A DNA stretch of 64,000 nt from Streptomyces sp. ST2-7A (GTDB lineage Bacteria; Actinomycetota; Actinomycetes; Streptomycetales; Streptomycetaceae), in assembly GCF_021390475.1 (NCBI RefSeq), contig NZ_JAJUWS010000010.1, positions 89,292-153,291 of the forward strand, in the 5' to 3' direction. Shown here piece by piece: positions 41,234 to 50,022 of this stretch. The number at the start of each line of letters is the position of its first letter. The first letter of the stretch is position 1. The notes under the pieces were generated by a model that made no database searches, was not told where the DNA came from, and was given only the letters and a program-made list of their open reading frames with translations. Made by a program: the position numbers and the translations under genes.

Positions 41234-42681
41234 AACCCGTATTCCTTCCAGCGTTCGGTGACGCGGCGGGCGGTCTCCGGGTCGGAGACGATCATCTCCG
41301 GCCAACCCCCGTCGCGGGTGTAGCCCTCCTCCGGCCACTTGGCGGTGGCGTCGATGCCCGCCTTGCCGCCCCAGAACTGCTGGTAGGAGGCGTGGTCCAG
41401 GTGGTCCACCGGCCCCTCGGTGACCATCAGGTCGCGGGAGTAGTCGGTGTTGCCCAGCGCCCGCCAGGCCACCTCGTGCAGGTCGTGGACGTCACAGTCG
41501 GCGTCCACGACGATGATCAGCTTGCTCAACGACATCATGTGCGCGCCCCAGATGGCGGACATCACCTTCTGCGCGTGTTTGGGGTACTTCTTGTCGATCG
41601 AGACGATCGCGCAGTTGTGGAAGCCGCCCGCCTCCGGCAGGTGGTAGTCCACGATGTCCGGGATGATCACCTTCAGCAACGGCAGGAAGAACCGCTCGGT
41701 GGCGCGCCCCAGCGGACCGTCCTCGGTGGGCGGACGGCCGACCACGATGGACTGGAACACCGGCCGCCGGCGCATGGTGACGCAGTCGATGGTCAGGGCC
41801 GGGAAGGGCTCCTGCGGGGTGTAGAAGCCGGTGTGGTCGCCGTACGGGCCCTCGGGCAGCGTCTCGCCGGGGTTCAGCCACCCCTCGAGCACCACCTCGG
41901 CCCGGGCCGGCACCTGGAGCGGCACGGTGTGGCAGTCCACCATCTCCACCCGCTTGCCCTGCACGAAGCCGGCGAACAGGTACTCGTCGATGTCCCCCGG
42001 CAGGGGGGCGGTGGCGGCGTAGGTGACGGCGGGCGGACAGCCGAAGGCGATCGCCACCGGCAGCCGCTCCCCGCGCCGGGCGGCGACCTGGTAGTGGTTG
42101 CGGCTGTCCTTGTGGATCTGCCAGTGCATCCCGACGGTGCGCCGGTCGTGCCGCTGGAGCCGGTACAGACCCAGGTTGCGCACGCCGTTCTCCGGGTCCT
42201 TCGTGTGGGTCAGGCCCAGGTTGAAGAAGGAGCCGCCGTCCCCGGGCCAGGTGAACAGCGCGGGGAGGGCGTCGAGGTCCACGTCGTCGCCCTCCAGGAT
42301 CACCTCCTGCACCGGCCCCGACTTCACCTTCCTCGGCGGAACGTGCGTCATCGCGCCGAGCTTGCCGAACGCCTCGCGCATCCCGACGAATCCCTGCGGG
42401 AGTTCCGGCTTCAGCAATCCGGCGATCTTCTCGCCGATGTCCGAGTAGGAATCCAGACCGAGTGCCTTGAGCATCCGACGATCGGTGCCGAAGACGTTCA
42501 TCGCCAATGGCATGTCCGAGCCCTTGACGTTCTCGAACAGCAGCGCGGGACCGCCGGCCTTGTTGACGCGATCCGTGATCTCGCCCACTTCGAGGTGCGG
42601 ATCGACCTCCGCCGTCACGCGTGTGAGGTCCCCGTCGCGTTCCAGAGCCCGCAGCAACCCGCGGAGGTCGTCGTATGCCAT
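41230..42681 (-). CDS. mqnL: UbiD-family prenylated-FMN decarboxylase, menaquinone (futalosine) pathway
   Basis: A 483-residue UbiD-type decarboxylase. Family segments include GGPALLFENVKGSDMP, LHWQ-like GMHWQIHKDS, FGCPPAVTYAATAPLPGD and EGPYGDHTGFYTP (catalytic Glu/Arg region). It needs prenylated FMN from a UbiX partner, which is not in the window. Being translationally coupled to the prenyltransferase gene suggests menaquinone synthesis (MqnL). A leaderless promoter (minus AATACT, 7 nt) fits the ATG at 42681. Confidence 0.85.
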   Translation of the reverse strand: MAYDDLRGLLRALERDGDLTRVTAEVDPHLEVGEITDRVNKAGGPALLFENVKGSDMPLAMNVFGTDRRMLKALGLDSYSDIGEKIAGLLKPELPQGFVGMREAFGKLGAMTHVPPRKVKSGPVQEVILEGDDVDLDALPALFTWPGDGGSFFNLGLTHTKDPENGVRNLGLYRLQRHDRRTVGMHWQIHKDSRNHYQVAARRGERLPVAIAFGCPPAVTYAATAPLPGDIDEYLFAGFVQGKRVEMVDCHTVPLQVPARAEVVLEGWLNPGETLPEGPYGDHTGFYTPQEPFPALTIDCVTMRRRPVFQSIVVGRPPTEDGPLGRATERFFLPLLKVIIPDIVDYHLPEAGGFHNCAIVSIDKKYPKHAQKVMSAIWGAHMMSLSKLIIVVDADCDVHDLHEVAWRALGNTDYSRDLMVTEGPVDHLDHASYQQFWGGKAGIDATAKWPEEGYTRDGGWPEMIVSDPETARRVTERWKEYGL

Positions 42682-42688
42682 GGGCCCC

Positions 42689-42694
42689 AGTATT
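42689..42694 (-). promoter_or_regulatory. -10-like element of the mqnL gene
   Basis: Minus-strand AATACT lies 7 nt before the ATG at 42681, consistent with leaderless transcription of the mqnL-mqnP pair. Confidence 0.4.
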
Positions 42695-42767
42695 CCGGAC
42701 GCATTACCCTTGGCATGTCAGGGGGCCTCGACGCGGCCCGGTACACCTCTTACCAGGGGGACACGAC

Positions 42768-43220
42768 ATGCTCAGGGTACTGATGTTCCTGGCTCTGCTC
42801 GGGCTGGCCATCTTCGCCCTCGTGGACTGCATCCGCACCAGCAACGACGACGTGAAGCACCTGCCGAAACCGGTGTGGATGATGGTGATCGTGTTCGCCT
42901 GGGTCCTCGGTCCCGTCGCGTGGCTCCTCATCGGCAAGCGGCGGGCCTTCCCCGCCGGCCGGGGTGCGGGCAGGGGCGGGGGCGGAGTGCGCCGGGGCGG
43001 TGGCTGGGTGGCCCCCGACGACAACCCCGACTTCCTGCGCGCCCTCAACGAGGAGAAGCATCGCGAGGAGAACCAGCGGGACAAGAAGCTCTTCGAGAGC
43101 TGGGAGGAGGACCTGCGGCGCCGCGAGGAGGACCTGCGGCGCGGCAACGACGACGACGGCTCCGGCCCCACACCCGGGCCCGGCTCCGGCTCCCCCGGCG
43201 GGGACTCACCGAAGAGCTGA
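42768..43220 (+). CDS. PLDc_N membrane protein
   Basis: A 150-residue protein with the PLDc_N two-helix module: MLRVLMFLALLGLAIFALVD and VWMMVIVFAWVLGPVAWLLI, ending GKRR. A Gly/Arg linker and a charged coiled-coil region (EEKHREENQRDKKLFESWEE, then two copies of RREEDLRR) follow. PLDc_N normally precedes phospholipase D-like nuclease domains; here the nuclease part is absent, which is the common short actinobacterial form. GGGGGA precedes the ATG. Confidence 0.82.
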   Translation: MLRVLMFLALLGLAIFALVDCIRTSNDDVKHLPKPVWMMVIVFAWVLGPVAWLLIGKRRAFPAGRGAGRGGGGVRRGGGWVAPDDNPDFLRALNEEKHREENQRDKKLFESWEEDLRRREEDLRRGNDDDGSGPTPGPGSGSPGGDSPKS

Positions 43221-43293
43221 TCCACCTCCGGTCCGGCCCCTCGGGTCCGGCCGAGGTCGGTCACCGTTCGTTCCCCTCCCCCGGCACCCGGCC

Positions 43294-43329
43294 CGTTCGC
43301 CTGCCCCGACGCGTTCGCCTGCCCCGACG
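43294..43329. repeat. 18-bp perfect tandem duplication
   Basis: CGTTCGCCTGCCCCGACG occurs twice head to tail in the 530-bp gene-free spacer 43221-43750. No gene is recognised in that spacer. Confidence 0.8.
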
Positions 43330-43694
43330 GCGGCCGGCCGGCCCGAGGTGCCCGCCGCCGGCCCGGACACCCTCCGCCGGATTGGCGGCGGGAGCACGGC
43401 CGACCCGGTCGGGAACGCCCGCCCACCGTGCCGAGGCCCGGGCGATGGCGCCTCGGGTAAACCACTCCGGCGCGTCCGGCACCGGCCCCGGCGCGGAGCA
43501 CTTCGACAGACGCCCTTCCGGCCCGAGCCCCGCGCCACCGCCCGGCACGCCACCGCCGGGCACCGGACACCCCGGCCCGGCGCCCGGCACGCACACCACC
43601 CGCCGGCGCGGACCGCTTCGACCGGCGCGCACGCCGAAGGGGACGGAGGCCCCCGCCGGTCACCACCCGGCCGGCTCCCGCCCCCTTCACGCAC

Positions 43695-43733
43695 GCCGCC
43701 CCGGTCCCCGCGTGAGGCGGGGACCGGGGCGGC
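43695..43733. terminator. Terminator of the cytochrome c maturation operon
   Basis: A perfect 17-bp stem (43695-43711 with 43717-43733) and a GTGAG loop, 18 bp beyond the ccsB stop; it can also stop transcription from the plus strand. Confidence 0.88.
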
Positions 43734-43750
43734 GGGAGCCGGAACCGGAC

Positions 43751-44887
43751 TCAGTCCACGCCGGCGTAGGAGTGCAGGCTGTCGACGAACATGTTGACGC
43801 CGTAGTAGTTGAACAGAAAGCACAGGAAGGCGAAGATCGCCAGGTAGGCGGCCTTCCGGCCCCGCCAGCCGGCGGTGGCCCGGGCGTGCAGGTAGGCGGC
43901 GTAGCCGAGCCAGGTGATGAACGACCACACCTCCTTGGGGTCCCAGCCCCAGTACCGACCCCAGGCGTTCTCGGCCCAGATCGCCCCCGCGATGATCGTG
44001 AAGGTCCACAACGGGAAGACCACGGCGTTGATCCGGTAGGCGAAGCGGTCCAGGCTCACCGAGGAGGGCAGCCGTTCCAGCACCGACTCGGCCACCCGGC
44101 CGGGCGTGCCGCCCGCCAGGAGCTTGGCCTCGTAGCGGTCCCGGAAGAGGAACGCGACGGTGGCCACCGCGCCCAGGTAGAACATCGCGCCGCAGACGAT
44201 CGCCAGCGAGACGTGGATCCACATCCACACCGACTGCAGGGCGGGCGGCAGCTGATCGCTCTCGGTGTACAGGACGGTGACGGCCAGGCCCAGGTCGAGC
44301 AGGACGGTGGTCACCAGGGGCAGTCCGAGCCAGCGGACGTTGCGGCCGGCCAGCATGAAGCCCAGGAAGCCGGCCACCGCCACCATCGAGAAGGTGGTGG
44401 AGAACTCGTACATGTTGGCCCACGGCGCCCGCTGCACGGCGACGGCGCGGAGCACCACGCCGCCCAGGTGCAGCAGGAAGGCCAGCACGGTCAGCGAGAC
44501 GGCGATCCGGCCGTACAGGTCGCCGCGCTCGTCGCCGGCGGCGGCGCCGGGACCGTCGGGCACGTCGTCCCGGCCGACGGCCCCGGAGCGGGTGACGACG
44601 GTCGGGCGCTCCAACACGGAGGAGGTGGCACCGCCCCTGCGGACGGTGACCGCCGGTACGGCGCCCCCCGCTTTCCCGGACGCGGTGTCGGCGGAGGTGC
44701 CGGAGTCCCCGCTCCCGGCTCCGCCGGTGGCGGTCGGGGCGAGGGCGGCGGCGGTGCGGGCGACGCGGCTGCGGCTGCCGAAGGCCCACTCGGCGATGTA
44801 GGCCAGGAACGCCAACACGTACACGGCCATCGCGGAGTAGACGAGCAGCTTGCCGTAATCGGCGAGCCCGGGGTCGGCGTCAAGCAT
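43751..44887 (-). CDS. ccsB: Cytochrome c synthase subunit CcsB/ResC
   Basis: A 378-residue membrane protein of system II cytochrome c maturation. The tryptophan-rich heme-handling motif WGRYWGWDPKEVWSFITW is intact. Helices include the first at 15-35 and seven after residue 130; conserved His residues lie in AWANMYEF-WMWIHVSLA-type loops. An insert of ~85 Ser/Gly/Ala-rich residues (40-125) separates the first helix from the core, an actinobacterial feature. It overlaps resB by 8 bp, so the two are coupled. Confidence 0.92.
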   Translation of the reverse strand: MLDADPGLADYGKLLVYSAMAVYVLAFLAYIAEWAFGSRSRVARTAAALAPTATGGAGSGDSGTSADTASGKAGGAVPAVTVRRGGATSSVLERPTVVTRSGAVGRDDVPDGPGAAAGDERGDLYGRIAVSLTVLAFLLHLGGVVLRAVAVQRAPWANMYEFSTTFSMVAVAGFLGFMLAGRNVRWLGLPLVTTVLLDLGLAVTVLYTESDQLPPALQSVWMWIHVSLAIVCGAMFYLGAVATVAFLFRDRYEAKLLAGGTPGRVAESVLERLPSSVSLDRFAYRINAVVFPLWTFTIIAGAIWAENAWGRYWGWDPKEVWSFITWLGYAAYLHARATAGWRGRKAAYLAIFAFLCFLFNYYGVNMFVDSLHSYAGVD

Positions 44888-47030
44888 CGCGGGACTTCTC
44901 CTTCCGGTCCCGGGTGGAGTCGGCTCCCCCGGAGTCGGTGTCACCGACGGGGTCCGCCGGGTGGCCGGGCGGCCCGGCGGGGTCGTCGTGGGTGGGGTCG
45001 GAGGGCGCTCGTGGGGCGGGGGCGCCCCCGGCGGCGGTGTCGGCGTCCCCGGTCGCGGTGGCCGGCCTCGACACGGCGGAGCCATCGCCGTCGGCGGCGT
45101 CCCCGACGGTCGTGCCGGTCACGGTGGCCGGGACGGGCCCGGCGGCGTCACCACCGCCGGTGGGGGCCGGCTCGGCGTCGTCGGGCAGCGCCGGGGCCCG
45201 CCGGCTCAGCACCGCCGCCAGCTCGCCCAGCTCCTCCGGGATGCGGGAGGACTCGGTGCGGCCCAGCGAGCCCATCTCGACCAGGGTCCGCCCGTCGGGC
45301 CCGACCGTGGTCCGCACCCACACCCGGCGGCGCTGGATGAGCAGCGAGGCGGCCAGGCCCAGCACGGCGCCCACGGCGCCGGCCAACGCCCAGCCGTTGG
45401 CGGCGGGGGTGGAGATCTGGAAGCCGGCCCAGCGCTCGAAGCCCTCGAAGGTCAGCGACCCCTTGCCGTCGGGCAGCTCCCAGGTGTCGCCGGGCTCCAT
45501 GCTGATGCGGCGCGGCTCCCCGGAGGCGTCGAGGAACTGTTCCATCCGGCTGGTGTCGAGCTGGTAGACGTTCTGCGGGATGCCCGCGTTGAGCCCGAGG
45601 TTCCCCCGGTACGCGGTGAGCGTCAGCACGGGGTGGTCGGGGTCGGGGAAGCTGGAGTGCGGGCCCCGGTCCGCGGTGATCCGGTAGGTGGGGCTGAAGA
45701 TGCCCTGGAAGCCGAGCTGGTCGGGTTCGCCGTTCTCGTCCAGGTAGTCGGTGACCTTGATGACGCCGGTCGCGGTGCCCGCCATGTCCTGCGGCAGGAA
45801 CGGCACCGGGCCGGTGAAGGCGGTCTCCCCCTGCCCGTCGGTGACGGTGACCACCGGCGCGAAGCCGTGGCTGATCAGGTAGACCTTGGCGTCGCCGACC
45901 GTCAGCGGGTGGTTGACCTCGATGGCGGCCTCGGTGCCCTCGGTGTCGCCGTCCCGCCAGTAGGTGACGTCGGCGCGGAACTCCCGGGGGGTGCCCAGGT
46001 CGGGGCCCTCGCGGGCGAAACTCGCGTGGAACCCGTCCAGGTCGAAGCGGAACCGCTCCAGCTCACCGATGTCGAACAGCGCGCCCGAGCCGAAGTCGTC
46101 GTACTGGGTGAGCGTGTTGGTGAAGCCGCTGCCGACCACGATCAGCTTGCCGCCCTCCGAGCGGTAGAGCTGGCCGGCGGCGAAGGCGATCAGCATGACG
46201 ACCAGCGCGACGTGGAAGAGCAGGTTCCCGGCCTCGCGCAGGTAGCCCTTCTCGGCCGCCACGGCGCCGGGGTGGGCGCCGGCGGTGCCGGTGGCGCCCA
46301 CCGGGCCGCCGCCGTCGGCGTCCCCCTCGCGGACGGTGCGGAAGCGGCGGCGGCGCAGCTCGCCGTGCGCGGCCTCCAGCACCGCCGCCGGTTCGGCGTC
46401 GGTCCGCCAGCGGACGGAGGCGGGCATCCGGTCCAGCCGGCGCGGGGCGCGCGGCGGCCGGGAGCGCAGTTGGCCGATGAACTGCCACGTGCGGGGGACG
46501 ATGCAGCCGATCAGCGAGACGAACAGCAGGATGTAGATCGCCGAGAACCACACCGACGAGTACACGTTGAACAGTTGCAGCCGCTCGTAGACGGCCGCCA
46601 ACGTCCCGTGGCGGGCGTGGAAGTCGGCCAGCACCGCCGGGTTGCCGGTCTCCTGCGGGATGAGGGAGCCCGGGATGGAGGCCAGCGCGAGGAGGAAGAG
46701 CAGGATCAGCGCGGTGCGCATCGAGGTGAGCTGACGCCAGTACCAGCGCCCCCACCCCAGCACCTCCCGGCCGAGCCAGGTCAGCGCGCCGCGCGCGCCC
46801 GGCTCGCGGGCGCCACCGAAGGAGCCCGAGCCGGCGGGGCCGTCGTCACCGGAGCCGTCACCCGAACCGCCGGAGCCGTCACCCGAACCGCCCGGGCCGT
46901 CCGAACCGCCGCCGTCACCCGGCCGCAGATGGCCCTCGGGGCCGCCGGTGGGCGCGGGGAACCCATCGGCGTCCTCCCCGATGCCGGGGGTCCGCTCGAT
47001 CGTCGTTCCCGTGTCCCTGTGCTCAGCCAT
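44880..47030 (-). CDS. resB: Cytochrome c biogenesis protein ResB
   Basis: A 716-residue ResB. Residues 1-80 are Gly/Ser/Asp repeats with an internal GGSGDGS duplication. The core has the ResB start LTSMRTALILLFLLALASIP, a WFSAIYILLFVSLIGCIVPR helix, the large extracytoplasmic domain and the last helix near 560. Another disordered tail follows (610-716). With CcsB it forms the heme export/ligation complex. The tail and N-terminal repeats are longer than in Bacillus. Confidence 0.92.
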   Translation of the reverse strand: MAEHRDTGTTIERTPGIGEDADGFPAPTGGPEGHLRPGDGGGSDGPGGSGDGSGGSGDGSGDDGPAGSGSFGGAREPGARGALTWLGREVLGWGRWYWRQLTSMRTALILLFLLALASIPGSLIPQETGNPAVLADFHARHGTLAAVYERLQLFNVYSSVWFSAIYILLFVSLIGCIVPRTWQFIGQLRSRPPRAPRRLDRMPASVRWRTDAEPAAVLEAAHGELRRRRFRTVREGDADGGGPVGATGTAGAHPGAVAAEKGYLREAGNLLFHVALVVMLIAFAAGQLYRSEGGKLIVVGSGFTNTLTQYDDFGSGALFDIGELERFRFDLDGFHASFAREGPDLGTPREFRADVTYWRDGDTEGTEAAIEVNHPLTVGDAKVYLISHGFAPVVTVTDGQGETAFTGPVPFLPQDMAGTATGVIKVTDYLDENGEPDQLGFQGIFSPTYRITADRGPHSSFPDPDHPVLTLTAYRGNLGLNAGIPQNVYQLDTSRMEQFLDASGEPRRISMEPGDTWELPDGKGSLTFEGFERWAGFQISTPAANGWALAGAVGAVLGLAASLLIQRRRVWVRTTVGPDGRTLVEMGSLGRTESSRIPEELGELAAVLSRRAPALPDDAEPAPTGGGDAAGPVPATVTGTTVGDAADGDGSAVSRPATATGDADTAAGGAPAPRAPSDPTHDDPAGPPGHPADPVGDTDSGGADSTRDRKEKSRDA

Positions 47031-47149
47031 GGTGCCCACCGATCGCTGTCTCTCGCTTCGTGTCCCATCCGTTCCCGCGCGGCGTCCGCCCGGCGGGCGG
47101 GGGATCCGGGGGGATGGGGAGACGTCCGGTCGTGGCGGGGGTACCCATC

Positions 47150-47917
47150 TCAGATCCCCACCGTGAAGCCGGCGGACCACACCGTCAGCTGGTACACGAT
47201 GCGGTCCCACAACCCGGTGACCAGCAGCAGACCGGTGACGATCATCATCACGCCGCCGATCCGCATCACCCAGGCGTAGTGCCGCTTGACCACCGAGAAG
47301 GCGCCCAGTGTCCGCCGGAAGGCCAGCGCCGCGAGAATGAACGGCAGGCCCATCCCCAGACAGTACGCGGCCGTCAGCAGCGCGCCGCGCCCGGCGGTGG
47401 CCTCGTTGAAGGCCAGGAAGTTCACCGATGCCAGGGTCGGGCCGATGCACGGCGTCCAGCCGATACCGAAGACCACGCCCAGCATCGGCGCCCCGGCCAG
47501 CCCGGCGGTCGGCCGGGTGTGGAAGCGGAACTCGCGCTGCCCCAGGCGCGACACCAGGCCCATGAAGACCAGACCCAGCAGGATGGTCAACACGCCGAAG
47601 ATCCTGGTCAGGGTCTCGCGGTGTTCCTGGAGAACGTTCCCCACGCCGCCGAAGAGCGCGCCGGTGGAGATGAACACCGCCGAGAAGCCGAGAACGAACA
47701 GCACCGACCCCAGCAGCATCCGGCCGCGCCGGGCCTCGCCCAGGTCGGCGCCGCCCACCCCGGTCACGTAGCTGAGGTAGCCGGGAACCAGGGGCAGCAC
47801 ACAGGGGGAGAAGAAGGAGACCAGGCCACCGAGGATCGCCACCGGGATCGCGAGGACCAGGGCGCCGTCGAGAACGGTCTCGTTGGTCCCGGTGTAGGCC
47901 GCGAGCAGTTCCGTCAT
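47150..47917 (-). CDS. ccdA: Thiol-disulfide transporter CcdA
   Basis: A 255-residue membrane protein with six helices and the two redox-active Cys: FFSPCVLPLVPGYLSYVTG near residue 38 and GWTPCIGPTL near 155. It passes electrons from cytosolic thioredoxin to the extracellular thioredoxin-like lipoprotein encoded 94 bp upstream, which keeps apocytochrome c Cys reduced. Length is normal. Confidence 0.95.
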   Translation of the reverse strand: MTELLAAYTGTNETVLDGALVLAIPVAILGGLVSFFSPCVLPLVPGYLSYVTGVGGADLGEARRGRMLLGSVLFVLGFSAVFISTGALFGGVGNVLQEHRETLTRIFGVLTILLGLVFMGLVSRLGQREFRFHTRPTAGLAGAPMLGVVFGIGWTPCIGPTLASVNFLAFNEATAGRGALLTAAYCLGMGLPFILAALAFRRTLGAFSVVKRHYAWVMRIGGVMMIVTGLLLVTGLWDRIVYQLTVWSAGFTVGI

Positions 47918-48011
47918 GGTGGGCCTGGTGTCCTTCGTGTCCTTCGTCGGGATCCGTCCCGGCGTTGCGGTGCCGGGTGGGTGGGGGCGGTGGGGCGCCG
48001 GGCGGGGGGGG

Positions 48012-48626
48012 TCAGCCCTCGGCGATGACCGGCTCCAGGATGTCCCGCAGTTCCTCCTCGGTCAGCGCCTTCAGCGCGCGCACCGCGATGCCGCCGTCCC
48101 GGTCGATGACGAGCGTGGAGGGGATGCCCTGCGGGGGCAGGGTGTTGCGCGGGAACTCCAGGATGAGGTTCCCCTTGGGGTCGAAGAAGCTGGGGTACTC
48201 GATGCCGTAGGTGCGGTCGAAGGCGAGGGCGTTGGCCGCCTCCAGGTCGCGGGTGTTGATGCCGATGAACTGCACCCCCCGGTCCTCGGTGTCGGCGGCG
48301 ACCGTCGCGAGGTTGGGTGCCTCGGCCCGGCACGGCGCGCACCACGAGCCCCACACGTTGAGCACCACGACCTGACCCCGGTAGTCGGCCAGGGCCAGTG
48401 GATCGCCGTGGGTGGACTCCCCGGTGAGGTCGGGGGCCCTCGTCCGTTCCCCCTGCGGGACGGTGGTGACCATGCCGGTGCCCTCGACGATGTTGCTGTC
48501 GCCGCCGGAGGAGCCGGCGCTCTCGCCGGAACAGGCGGACAGGGCGAGCATCCCCGCCGCCGCACAGACCAGGGCCCGGGGGGCCCGACTGCCGGGGCGG
48601 ACGCGAACGGCGCGACGAGCAATCAT
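48012..48626 (-). CDS. resA: ResA-like thioredoxin lipoprotein
   Basis: A 204-residue TlpA/ResA-type lipoprotein. Lipobox MLALSAC at ~C33 after a twin-Arg-rich start; thioredoxin fold with active site VWGSWCAPCRAE and cis-Pro loop GIPSTLVID. It should reduce apocytochrome c, receiving electrons from CcdA. First gene of the cytochrome c maturation group; it is separated from the phosphatase gene by a strong hairpin, so the group has its own promoter in 48627-48836. Confidence 0.92.
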   Translation of the reverse strand: MIARRAVRVRPGSRAPRALVCAAAGMLALSACSGESAGSSGGDSNIVEGTGMVTTVPQGERTRAPDLTGESTHGDPLALADYRGQVVVLNVWGSWCAPCRAEAPNLATVAADTEDRGVQFIGINTRDLEAANALAFDRTYGIEYPSFFDPKGNLILEFPRNTLPPQGIPSTLVIDRDGGIAVRALKALTEEELRDILEPVIAEG

Positions 48627-48836
48627 GTGAAAAGTTTCCCATGCGGGTTTTCGGGGGGTCACCGCGCCCCCCTTGTCCGGAATGAGACGTCCGGGAGCAG
48701 GGCCCGGGTGGGGTGACCGGAGCCCGGACACACCCGTACGGGCCGGGAGACGGGGCCGACGGCGACGCACCGATCGAACGGTCCGCCGGAGTGGCCCGCC
48801 GCGTCACCGGCGGGCACCCGGGCCGGCGGGAGTGCA

Positions 48837-48878
48837 TCGGGCCGGGAGACGCCGGGGTCCCGGCGTCTCCCGGCCCGA
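48837..48878 (-). terminator. Terminator after the histidine phosphatase gene
   Basis: An 18-bp perfect stem (48837-48854 with 48861-48878) and a 6-nt loop, 31 bp past the stop on the minus strand. Confidence 0.88.
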
Positions 48879-48909
48879 CACGCGTCCGGCGTGCGCGCCG
48901 GCGGTGGTC

Positions 48910-49656
48910 TCAGGCGCCCGCGCCCTTGATGCCCCCGGCGCGCAGGTGCGGCGGAACCAGGTCGATGACCGGTTCGCTGTAACCGACCGAGACGATCTCG
49001 TCGTCGAGGTAGGTGAACGAGGTCAGCGAGGCGAGGGTGCACTGCCGCTTGCGCGGGTCGTGCCACAGTCGACGGCCCTCCACGAAGCTGCGCAGGATCC
49101 AGATCGGCAGCTGGTGGCTGACGCACACCGCCTCGTGGCCGCGCGCGGCGTCCCGGGCGGCGTCCAGGGCCGCCTTCATCCGCGTCACCTGCCGCACGTA
49201 CGGCTCGCCCCAGGAGGGACGCACCGGGTTGCGCAGGTGGTACCAGGCGCCGGGGCGGCGCCAGGCACCGTCACCGGGGGCGACCGGGCTGCCCTCGAAG
49301 ACGTTGCCGGCCTCGATCAGCCGGGGGTCGGTGGCCACGCCCAGATCCCGCAGCGCCGCGATCGGCGCGGCGGTCTCCTGCGCCCGCTCCAGCGGGGAGG
49401 CGACCACGTGCGTGATGTCACGGGCGGCCAGGTGCTCGGCGACCCGGTCGGCCATCTTCCGCCCCAGGTCGGAGAGGTGGTAGCCGGGCAGGCGGCCGTA
49501 GAGGACGCCGGTGGGGTTCTCCACCTCGCCGTGGCGCATGACGTGCACCACGGTGCGCACGGGCGCGGCGGGGTCGCCACCGGGCGCGGCCGGGGTGGTG
49601 TCCGGGGTGGTGTCCGGGGACGGGGTCTGCTCGGGTACGGAGGGGCTGCTGCTCAT
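48910..49656 (-). CDS. Histidine phosphatase (phosphoglycerate mutase-like) family protein
   Basis: A 248-residue branch-2-like phosphatase with the catalytic RHG motif (VHVMRHGEVENP, near residue 40) and second His in AVCVSHQLPIWILR. A 33-residue Pro/Thr-rich leader precedes the domain. Substrate unknown. Its place between hemL and the resA-ccdA-resB-ccsB genes is conserved in Streptomyces, but no mechanistic link to heme is established. Confidence 0.9.
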   Translation of the reverse strand: MSSSPSVPEQTPSPDTTPDTTPAAPGGDPAAPVRTVVHVMRHGEVENPTGVLYGRLPGYHLSDLGRKMADRVAEHLAARDITHVVASPLERAQETAAPIAALRDLGVATDPRLIEAGNVFEGSPVAPGDGAWRRPGAWYHLRNPVRPSWGEPYVRQVTRMKAALDAARDAARGHEAVCVSHQLPIWILRSFVEGRRLWHDPRKRQCTLASLTSFTYLDDEIVSVGYSEPVIDLVPPHLRAGGIKGAGA

Positions 49657-50022
49657 CGGCTCTCTCGTTTCGGCACTCGGACGGCGGCGGGATCCCGGAC
49701 CGCGCGCCGGGGCGTCCGGCGGGTGCCGGTGCGTGGTGGCGAACGGAAGGGGCGTCGGGCACGGGCGGCACCCGGCGGGGATCGGCGGTGGACGGAACGG
49801 CCGGTCGCCCGGTCGAACCGGTCGGGGTCGGTGGACCGGATCGGCCGGCCGGCCGGCCGAAGGGGGCTACCGGACGGGATCGGCGGACGGAGGCGGCGGC
49901 GAACGAGGTCGGGGACCGGGATGGTGGACCGGTCCGGGTCGGCCGACCACCCCGGATCGGCGGCGGGCGGAGGCGCCGGCCGAGGGTTCGGGCCGACCGG
50001 CGCCGACGGCGGGAGGTCCGCC
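49657..50022. other. Gene-free, low-complexity spacer
   Basis: 366 bp dominated by CGG/GGTC words, including four GGCC words in a row (49850-49860). It holds the promoter of the phosphatase gene on the minus strand; nothing else was recognised. Confidence 0.5.

Noticed and set aside
49657..50022. Repeats of GGCC and CGG words taken as a regulatory array
   Set aside because: They are low-complexity words in a GC-rich spacer without regular period or dyad structure.
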